A DNA stretch of 64,000 nucleotides. Source: Carnimonas nigrificans ATCC BAA-78. GTDB taxonomy: Bacteria; Pseudomonadota; Gammaproteobacteria; Pseudomonadales; Halomonadaceae. Location: positions 1 to 64,000 of the forward strand of contig NZ_JAGO01000012.1 in the NCBI RefSeq assembly GCF_000526695.1, read 5' to 3'. The notes under the pieces were generated by a model. That model had not been told where the DNA came from and made no database searches. It saw nothing but the letters and a program-made list of their open reading frames with translations. Below are positions 27,004 through 33,598 of this stretch, piece after piece. How positions within the stretch are numbered: position 1 is the stretch's first letter; each line of letters opens with the position of its first letter. The position numbers and the translations under genes are program-made.

Positions 27004-28038
27004 TTGGCCCATAGGTTTGCTGTCAGAGAGATTGCGCGTCAGGCTGGGCTTAGTGAGGCTACGGTTGATCGTGTGCTACACGAGCGGGGCGGGGTACGGC
27101 CAAGTACAAAAGAGCTGGTCAATGTAGCCATAGAGGAGCTTTCCCGGCAGGTACGCCCATTACGTCCGGGGGAACACAGCCTGGTGATTGACCTGGTCAT
27201 GTGGACGCCTCTGCGTTTTTCAGCAGTGGTGCAACATTCCCTGGAGCGTTCTTTGGTTGAACGAACTCCCCATGCTATTCGGGTGCGAAGTCGCTGCCTT
27301 GAACATTGGACGCTGCCAGCACTGGTGGCATGGCTTGATCGGCTTCCGAAACGCAAAAGTCAGGGGGTAATTCTCAAGGCGCCTGATCTTCCCCAGATTT
27401 CTGCGGCCATTGAGCGATTATCCGCTGCAGGTATCCCGGTTGTGACGCTGGTCACTGATATTACCGATAGTTCGCGGCTGGCCTATGTAGGTAGTGATAA
27501 TGAGTCGGCCGGCGAGACAGCGGCACATCTTGTTCATGGATGGATGCAGGGCGTGAAGGGGAAAGTAGCAGTCGTGACGAGTGGAGAGTGGTTCAATGGG
27601 GAGGAACAGCGCGCCAATGCGTTTTGCTCGCAGCTGGCGTGTTTGACGCCGCAACGTGAGGTCACCACGCTGGAATGTCCCAATGGTCTGGATGCAGAAA
27701 CATATCAACGTTTCAGCGCGTTACTGGATGCCGATTCAGATATAAATGCTGTTTATTCCGTCGGTGGCGGCAATGCTGGAATATTGTCAGCATTCGATTA
27801 TAAAAGAAAAGCGTGTGCCTGTTTTATTACCCATGATTTGGGAGAAGAACACCGTGCACTATTATCCCAGCGACGTTTATCGGCAGTGCTTCATCATGAT
27901 CTGGTAGAGGATATGAGACGCGCCTGTAATATATTACTGCATTATCACTATAGTGACCGACGTCGCGGTGATGCCCAGGCACTGGCCGGTGGAGCTTCTC
28001 CCATACAGGTCATCACTCCCTATAATCTGCCACGCTAA
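27004..28038 (+). CDS. LacI-family transcriptional regulator
   Basis: The N-terminal helix-turn-helix reads AVREIARQAGLSEATVDRVL, followed by the hinge. A periplasmic-binding-protein-like sensor domain follows (VGSDNESAGETAAHLVHG, VAVVTSGEWFNGEEQRANAF). I place the start at TTG 27004, which has GGAGG 8 nt upstream and puts the HTH at the N-terminus (344 residues). The ATG at 26932 has no ribosome-binding site and would overlap the upstream ATG of the divergent dioxygenase gene. It probably controls the PhyH gene and responds to a sugar-like ligand. Confidence 0.85.
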   Translation: MAHRFAVREIARQAGLSEATVDRVLHERGGVRPSTKELVNVAIEELSRQVRPLRPGEHSLVIDLVMWTPLRFSAVVQHSLERSLVERTPHAIRVRSRCLEHWTLPALVAWLDRLPKRKSQGVILKAPDLPQISAAIERLSAAGIPVVTLVTDITDSSRLAYVGSDNESAGETAAHLVHGWMQGVKGKVAVVTSGEWFNGEEQRANAFCSQLACLTPQREVTTLECPNGLDAETYQRFSALLDADSDINAVYSVGGGNAGILSAFDYKRKACACFITHDLGEEHRALLSQRRLSAVLHHDLVEDMRRACNILLHYHYSDRRRGDAQALAGGASPIQVITPYNLPR

Positions 28039-28127
28039 ACACCAGTCGGCTGCCAAACCGCTCTCGATGCGTTGAACCTGCCCACTGATTCCCTTTCAGT
28101 CACATGCGTCGTATGGTTGATAACGCG

Positions 28128-28201
28128 GGAAGTGCAGGCGCTGTTGCGTTGAGCACTTCCTGCTACCGCCTCAACCTGCGCGAAAGATAGAATGCGCAGG
28201 T
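28128..28201 (+). terminator. Two hairpins between the LacI-type and GNAT genes
   Basis: GGAAGTGC (28128-28135) pairs with GCACTTCC (28153-28160), and ACCTGCGC (28174-28181) pairs with GCGCAGGT (28194-28201). Neither is followed by a T-run. Either may end the regulator transcript. Confidence 0.35.
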
Positions 28202-28257
28202 AGGCAAATAATGCAGGGTGTTGGCTTCTTTTGACTCATAAAGCGAGTGACACAGCG

Positions 28258-28749
28258 ATGCAACCGACGCATTTGGCTAAATTCAGCGACTCCGCACGCG
28301 GGCACTCGTTACCCCCTGAATGGCGCGGGGCCAGCGGTGAGGAAGATGCCTGCTATGCGTGCCAGCTGGTGGAGCACACGATGACACCTTACTGGGCGCG
28401 GCGTCAGATGCGTTTCAGTAGCACGATGTTTTCGACCTTCTGGCGTGACTATGACGCATTGATACTGGAGCATGCGGGGCAGCGCAGCGGTATCATCGCG
28501 TGGCAGATAGATGACGTGTACGCCCATCTGCGCGAGCTGCATCTTGATGCTCAGGTGCGTGGACAGGGGCGTGGGGCAGCGATCCTTAATGCGTGGCTGT
28601 CATACTCGCGTAGCGCGGGGGCACGGCACGCACGTTTGCGGGTATTTGCCGAGAATCCGGCGCGCCATCTCTACCTGCGAGCCGGGTTTGACGTAACAGG
28701 TGAAGATGCCCGGGTGCAGGGGCTGTTGACCATGGAGCGCCGATTATAA
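28258..28749 (+). CDS. GNAT-family N-acetyltransferase
   Basis: This ~163-residue acetyltransferase has the acetyl-CoA-binding motif A as LHLDAQVRGQGRGAAIL and motif B as LRVFAENPARHLYLRAGF. Its substrate is unknown. Start is either ATG 28258 (weak GCGAG upstream) or TTG 28231. It is flanked by the LacI-type regulator and the TM2 gene with no overlap, so an operon is not evident. Confidence 0.8.
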   Translation: MQPTHLAKFSDSARGHSLPPEWRGASGEEDACYACQLVEHTMTPYWARRQMRFSSTMFSTFWRDYDALILEHAGQRSGIIAWQIDDVYAHLRELHLDAQVRGQGRGAAILNAWLSYSRSAGARHARLRVFAENPARHLYLRAGFDVTGEDARVQGLLTMERRL

Positions 28750-28860
28750 GCCTATTATAAAAAGTGCCGAAGGAACCTGGCGCGGCGCTGGCTGTCCATG
28801 CATAGGTGCCAACACAGTCAGGCTGAATGCCTTTATATTGAACAGATAACAGGAACAACG

Positions 28861-29289
28861 ATGGTGCAACGTGCAGCGCTTGACCCTACCCACAGTGTAT
28901 TAATGGGCTACCTGCTGTGGATTTTTGGTTTTACCGGATCGCACCGTTTCTATTACGGCAAACCCGTGACCGGCACCCTATGGTTTTTCACCTTCGGGCT
29001 TTTTTTCATCGGCTGGATTATTGATATTTTCCTGATACCGCGCATGAACAGGCTCGCAGATATTCGCTTCCGGCCCGGACGTACCAACTACTCTGCTGCC
29101 TGGCTGTTGCTCACCTTTACGGGAATATTCGGCCTGCATCGCATGTATATGGGGAAATGGATCAGCGGCCTTATTTATCTGCTCACCGGCGGGGTATTCC
29201 TGCTGGGTGTGCTATTCGATTACTGGACGCTGAATGATCAGGTGTCGATGCAGAATATACGCAATCGTTACGGAAGCTCGTCGAATTAA
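28861..29289 (+). CDS. TM2-domain membrane protein with two tandem TM2 units
   Basis: It has 142 residues with four hydrophobic segments arranged as two similar halves. The first half has LLWIFGFTGSHRFYYGK and the second has LLTFTGIFGLHRMYMGK. The G-x-HR-x-Y-x-GK pattern is the core of the TM2 domain. Each unit ends in a second helix with a D (IGWIIDIF, LGVLFDYW). Function is unknown. AGGA precedes the ATG by about 6 nt. A terminator follows at 29350. Confidence 0.85.
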   Translation: MVQRAALDPTHSVLMGYLLWIFGFTGSHRFYYGKPVTGTLWFFTFGLFFIGWIIDIFLIPRMNRLADIRFRPGRTNYSAAWLLLTFTGIFGLHRMYMGKWISGLIYLLTGGVFLLGVLFDYWTLNDQVSMQNIRNRYGSSSN

Positions 29290-29349
29290 CGCAGCCATCC
29301 AGTTAACCCTTGTCTCAGGTGATGTTATTACCCACGGTGCCTGATGAGA

Positions 29350-29390
29350 AATCCCGCTGGTGTCGGTTGCACTCAGCGGGATTCTTTTAT
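29350..29390 (+). terminator. Rho-independent terminator after the TM2 gene
   Basis: A perfect 10-bp stem pairs AATCCCGCTG (29350-29359) with CAGCGGGATT (29374-29383). It is followed by CTTTTAT. The duplicated slt segment begins at this T-run. Confidence 0.8.
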
Positions 29391-29604
29391 CAACCGCAAA
29401 CAACCACATAGAAGCGCCGCTATCCTGTGATAACAGCGCTTCAATATCGCTAACGCGCCAGTAGGTTTGGCCTGTAATTGCCGTTACGCTCGGCTGGCGA
29501 CAGTATGCTGACGCCGTTGCTGGAGCCTTTCGCGATACTTTCGAACACTGCACGGTAATCCAGTACCGCAAGCACATGGTTGCGTGTTTCGCGGAAGGGG
29601 ATGC
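29385..29604 (-). pseudogene. Truncated copy of the slt 3' end (left direct repeat)
   Basis: This 220-bp segment matches 37388-37607 at roughly 90% identity by eye, in the same orientation. On the minus strand it encodes the last ~51 codons of the lytic transglycosylase from IPFRETRN to PNLLAR and a stop (TAG here, TAA in the full gene), plus about 60 bp of downstream DNA. Within the codons most changes are synonymous; replacements are Y to H, M to I, T to N and G to R. Homology stops abruptly at 29604, and no start or upstream slt sequence remains. It is not expressed as a functional enzyme. Together with the intact slt it brackets 29605-37387. Confidence 0.9.
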
Positions 29605-29747
29605 ATCAGCGGGAGCATGCTGCCTGTCAGAAAATGATGTGAATGATCATGTGAAAGAACATAATATCGCGATGTTGCGCTAAATCTGCTGCTATTATCT
29701 GTATTCTTGCCTCATCCATTTTTGCCGTACTTGCTGAGATCTGTGTC

Positions 29748-30821
29748 ATGCGTATCTATGAATGCGTTTGCAACACACCGCTGTTTTTCGACAATAGCCA
29801 ATGTCTTTCCTGTTCCCGTGAGGTGGGCTGGTGCCCCAACTGTTATGCCCTCCGGGCTCTCGAAGCGTTGGGGAATGGGGTCTATTGTTGTACTCATCCT
29901 GATTGTGCTGCCGAGCTGGTCAAGTGTCAGAACTACCAGCAATATGATGTATGCAATCGCATGGTGGCACGTAGTGAATATGAGCGAGGCTTCCATTTCT
30001 GTGACTGTTGTCGTTGCAACAGTATTATTCCCGATCTTTCCATTCCTGGGGCACAGGCGCGCTGGTCAGCATTGGAACGAGCCAAGAGAAGGCTGTTTTA
30101 TACGCTTGATCTGCTTGGGCTACCTCACCAAAGTGCGTCAGACCCCTGCCCGGAGTTGCCACTGAGTTTTTCGTTCATGGGCGATGCTGTGCCGGAAGGG
30201 CAAGGACGATGGCGTTGGGCGGGGCAGGACGTGGTATATACCGGTCATGCACAAGGCAATATCACAATCAATGTACGTGAGGCCGATGATGCCGAGCGTG
30301 AGCGCATGCGTGTGAACATGGGGGAGGAGCATCGTACGTTAATAGGCCACTTCCGCCACGAGATTGGCCACTACTATTGGGAGCTGTTGGTCAAGAACCG
30401 TGATGAAGAGGCATGCATGAGCGTGTTTGGTGATCATCGCTCACCGACATATGCGCAAGCCATGGATACCTATTATGCCAATGGCCCTGCGCCGGATTGG
30501 CGTACTCACCATGTCTCGGCCTATGCCAGTATGCACCCTTGGGAAGACTTTGCTGAAACCTTCGCTCTATATCTTGATATTGTGTCGGTCATGGATACTG
30601 CTGAAGGCTGTGGGTTATGTAAACCCATGAAGGATAATACGCTTGAGGCGACACTTGGTCATTGGGCCAGGCTGGGCATTATGTTGAATGAGCTTAACCG
30701 TGACATGGGGCTACTTGATTTTGCTCCGGAAATAATACAATCCAAAGTGATCGAAAAGTTGCGTTATATTGATCGCTTGATCACACAGGGTGTATCCGTT
30801 TCACGCGGTACCGGGCAATAA
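29748..30821 (+). CDS. Zinc-ribbon plus putative zinc metallopeptidase (DUF2248-like)
   Basis: The first ~100 residues are rich in Cys pairs (CVCNTPLF, CLSCSREVGWCPNC, CCTHPDC, FCDCCRCN), consistent with zinc ribbons. Residues ~200-320 contain the metalloprotease motif RHEIGHYYWE and then HPWEDFAETFALYLDI, where the Glu and Asp may complete the site. No signal peptide is seen. Proteins of this type are known to co-occur with circularly permuted ATP-grasp, alpha-E and transglutaminase-like genes, as here. The target, perhaps the ligated peptide or a tagged protein, is unknown. It is convergent with the ATP-grasp/alpha-E gene. Confidence 0.85.
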   Translation: MRIYECVCNTPLFFDNSQCLSCSREVGWCPNCYALRALEALGNGVYCCTHPDCAAELVKCQNYQQYDVCNRMVARSEYERGFHFCDCCRCNSIIPDLSIPGAQARWSALERAKRRLFYTLDLLGLPHQSASDPCPELPLSFSFMGDAVPEGQGRWRWAGQDVVYTGHAQGNITINVREADDAERERMRVNMGEEHRTLIGHFRHEIGHYYWELLVKNRDEEACMSVFGDHRSPTYAQAMDTYYANGPAPDWRTHHVSAYASMHPWEDFAETFALYLDIVSVMDTAEGCGLCKPMKDNTLEATLGHWARLGIMLNELNRDMGLLDFAPEIIQSKVIEKLRYIDRLITQGVSVSRGTGQ

Positions 30822-30840
30822 ACGCCGGTACCGCGTGAAA
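30799..30840. terminator. 16-bp perfect hairpin across the peptidase stop codon
   Basis: 30799-30814 pairs perfectly with 30825-30840 around a 10-nt loop, in the gap between convergent genes. The stop at 30819-30821 is in the loop. The stem is flanked by TTT on its left arm and AAA on its right arm, so on neither strand does a U-tract follow. Termination is plausible because of stem strength only. Confidence 0.5.
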
Positions 30841-30859
30841 AATGTATCAGTAAATAGCT

Positions 30860-33328
30860 TCAATCCTCATCCAGCATATCGTTTGGGGCTGTTTGTGTCT
30901 GATTCTCCAGTGATTGTTCTATTCCTTTACGAGCAAAGAAATTGCTGCAAATCGACTCGTGTAGAGCATTAAAGTCAACCTGGAACTGATCCATGGTATT
31001 ACTGAGATCATCCGGTGATTTAGCCAATAGGCGGAAGTCCGTTTCAGCGACTTCTGCCTGGATCAGGGTAGCTGATGCCAGCGGACGGTCATGGTGGGGC
31101 AGGTGACGTAACTCTTCCGAGAGTGTATTCAGGCAGTAGCAGATCGACCTTGGAAAATGCCTGTCCTTGGCGAGGAACTCCAATACGTCCGCGGCACGTA
31201 CCCTTACTCTGATCTGCTGACGGTACATCTGATAGCCTGTCAGTGATTTCAGTACGCTCATCCATTCGAGGTTTTCAAACGGAGTTAACTGGCTTGGATC
31301 ACGGGGCAACAGACTGCCCGAACGCACATCAATGATACGTGTGGTCATATCGGCCCGCTCAAGATGACGCCCTATGCGGATAAAGGTCGATGCCTGGGTC
31401 CGGCTTAACGAGCCTTCGAGGATACCTGTAATGGTTTGGCACCCACGGATGATCTCCTTGAGAAACTGCTCACGGTTTGAAGGTACAAGACCACCTGCTA
31501 CTCGTGCCGACACCTTCATGTACAGTGCGTTGATTTCTTCCCATATTTCTTGTGGGATGATGTCCCGTGTAGTGCGCAGGTTTTCACGTGCGGCGGCAAG
31601 TGAAGAGATCAATGAGCCAGAGTATTCCTTATCGGCGCAGAGAAACGCCATGACATTCTGTTCATTGAAGTCATTGTAGCGAGCCTCGAATTGATCACTG
31701 CTACTGGTGATGTCCAGCAGATTGGCCCAGCCCTTGGGGCGGGCTTCAGGGAAATCCAACTGTAGGTGAACATCGACGCTGACCATGCGCGCGGTATTTT
31801 CAGCGCGCTCAATATAACGCGACATCCAGTAGAGGTTTTCGGCGACCCTTGAAAGCATGTCCATCACGCCTCCTCCCCGGTGTCGATAATCCAGGTATCC
31901 TTGCTGCCCCCCCTCCTGTGAAGAGTTGACTACCAACGATCCTTCGACCAGGGCAACCCGAGTCAAACCGCCAGTGGTCACGTAAGTGCTGTCACCCCCT
32001 GAGAGAATAAAAGGGCGCAGATCAATATGCCGTGGTTGGATACCGGCATCTCCACACAGGGTCGGAGAAGTCGAAAGATTAAGCATCGGCTGTGCCATGT
32101 AGTTACGTGGGTCAGCCTTGATCAGTTCGGCAAATCTTGATCGTTCTTCAGGTGTTGCATGCGGGCCGATCAGCAGCCCATAGCCACCGGATTCATTGGC
32201 GGGTTTGACGACCAGCTCATCCAGATGGTTAAGGACATAGTCACGTTGATCATCAAACATGCATAAATAGCTGGGTACGTTGGGCAGAATAGGCTCTTCA
32301 TCCAGATAATAGCGAATCAGGTCGGGTACGAAGGCATACATGACCTTGTCGTCTGCTACGCCCGCGCCAGGGGCATTGGCAAGTGCCACGTTACCTGTCC
32401 GCCATGCTCTCATCAGTCCAGGAACACCGAGCATGGAGTCGGGGTGGAATACTTCCGGATCGAGAAAGAGATCATCAATGCGGCGGTAAATGACGTCGAC
32501 ACGGGTCAGACCTACGACAGTACGCATATAGACTACATCATTATCATCAACGATCAGGTCTTCGCCGAGCACCAGCTCAATGCCCATTTGCTGGGCAAGA
32601 TAGGCGTGCTCATAGTAGGCCGAGTTGTAGATACCGGGAGATAGCACAACAATATGAGGCTCATCCTGCGGACGCGGGGACATGCTGGCGAGCATGTCAT
32701 AAAGCTGTGATGCATAGTCATCGACGGGAAGAATGCGACTATTGGCAAAAAACTCTGGCAATACGCGTTTGGTGACATTGCGGTTTTCCAGCATATAGGA
32801 AACACCGGAGGGAACACGCAGATTATCTTCAAGTACGTAGATGGTCCCGCTCTTGTCCCTTACCAGGTCGGAGCCACAGATATGGGCCCATATATGGTGA
32901 GGAGGATCTATGCCGACACATTGTGGTCGGAAGTTGGCCGAGTTGGCCAGTAGTTCGGGGGGCAGGATGCCATCCTTGAAGGCACGCTGATCATGGTAAA
33001 TATCATCAATCAATAGATTGAGAGCTTTCACTCGTTGCTTGAGGCCCGTCTCCGTACGGCGCCACTCTTTGGCAGGGATAATCCGGGGAACTATGTCGAA
33101 TGGCCATGCCCGATCAATGGCATTGCCTTCGGAGTAGACTGTAAAAGTGATGCCCATTGTCTGGATAGCAGCTTCCGCCGCCGATTTGTGCGCAGATAAT
33201 TCACTGGGGGCCAGGTTGGCAAGATAATCGCACAAGGCTTTGGATGCTGGCCGAGGAATACTGTCGATACCGATCAGTTCATCGAAGTGTTTGTCGCTGC
33301 GATAGTGTGCCCAATCAATTTCCATCAT
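30860..33328 (-). CDS. Circularly permuted ATP-grasp ligase fused to alpha-E domain (fusion made by a G7 tract)
   Basis: As read, this is one frame of 822 residues. Residues ~1-480 are a circularly permuted type 2 ATP-grasp domain (YVLEDNLRVPSGVSYMLENR, LELVLGEDL-like IELVLGEDLIV, LVVKPANESGGYGLLIG). Residues ~488-800 are an alpha-E helical domain (MLSRVAENLYWMSRYIERAE, then RTTRDIIPQEIWEEIN). These are normally separate genes. Removing one G from the run at 31907-31913 makes the first protein end GGSKDTWIIDTGEEA, the expected family tail. Its stop would overlap the alpha-E ATG at 31864 (TGATG), which has GGAGGAGG upstream. So the fusion may be a slippage or sequencing product. ATG 33328 has AGAGG 8 nt upstream; TTG 33358 is less likely. 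Predicted role: amide or peptide ligation. Confidence 0.85.
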   Translation of the reverse strand: MMEIDWAHYRSDKHFDELIGIDSIPRPASKALCDYLANLAPSELSAHKSAAEAAIQTMGITFTVYSEGNAIDRAWPFDIVPRIIPAKEWRRTETGLKQRVKALNLLIDDIYHDQRAFKDGILPPELLANSANFRPQCVGIDPPHHIWAHICGSDLVRDKSGTIYVLEDNLRVPSGVSYMLENRNVTKRVLPEFFANSRILPVDDYASQLYDMLASMSPRPQDEPHIVVLSPGIYNSAYYEHAYLAQQMGIELVLGEDLIVDDNDVVYMRTVVGLTRVDVIYRRIDDLFLDPEVFHPDSMLGVPGLMRAWRTGNVALANAPGAGVADDKVMYAFVPDLIRYYLDEEPILPNVPSYLCMFDDQRDYVLNHLDELVVKPANESGGYGLLIGPHATPEERSRFAELIKADPRNYMAQPMLNLSTSPTLCGDAGIQPRHIDLRPFILSGGDSTYVTTGGLTRVALVEGSLVVNSSQEGGQQGYLDYRHRGGGVMDMLSRVAENLYWMSRYIERAENTARMVSVDVHLQLDFPEARPKGWANLLDITSSSDQFEARYNDFNEQNVMAFLCADKEYSGSLISSLAAARENLRTTRDIIPQEIWEEINALYMKVSARVAGGLVPSNREQFLKEIIRGCQTITGILEGSLSRTQASTFIRIGRHLERADMTTRIIDVRSGSLLPRDPSQLTPFENLEWMSVLKSLTGYQMYRQQIRVRVRAADVLEFLAKDRHFPRSICYCLNTLSEELRHLPHHDRPLASATLIQAEVAETDFRLLAKSPDDLSNTMDQFQVDFNALHESICSNFFARKGIEQSLENQTQTAPNDMLDED
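31907..31913 (-). repeat. Seven-G homopolymer that decides one or two proteins
   Basis: The minus strand carries seven consecutive G immediately after an A, inside the codons of the ATP-grasp C-terminus. With seven G the frame continues into the alpha-E coding sequence. With six, the ATP-grasp gene would end at the TGA at 31866-31864 and the alpha-E gene would start at the overlapping ATG 31864. Confidence 0.85.
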
Positions 33329-33598
33329 TTGTTGCACCTCTAGCTTACGATGGGACAAGACCCTCGCAATCTCTTGTAATTATGCTGGATATAACATGAT
33401 GTGAGGCTGCAAGGCCGGTTTTGAGCAAATATAGGTGAGATTCTCCTGCGTTATTTTTTATCTGGATTCTAGCTATATCATTATGTCTGTCGAAAGAGAA
33501 GAGGTTGGCAATGTTAATCGCTGACTGGCGCGGCGCAGGTGTATCACGCATACTCCGGATACCGCTGCTGGAATGGTTATGCAGCATAATAACAAGTG

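Noticed and set aside
29212-29577. 121-residue minus-strand frame beside the TM2 gene
   Set aside because: Its first part is the wrong frame of the slt remnant. The true frame gives the slt C-terminus.
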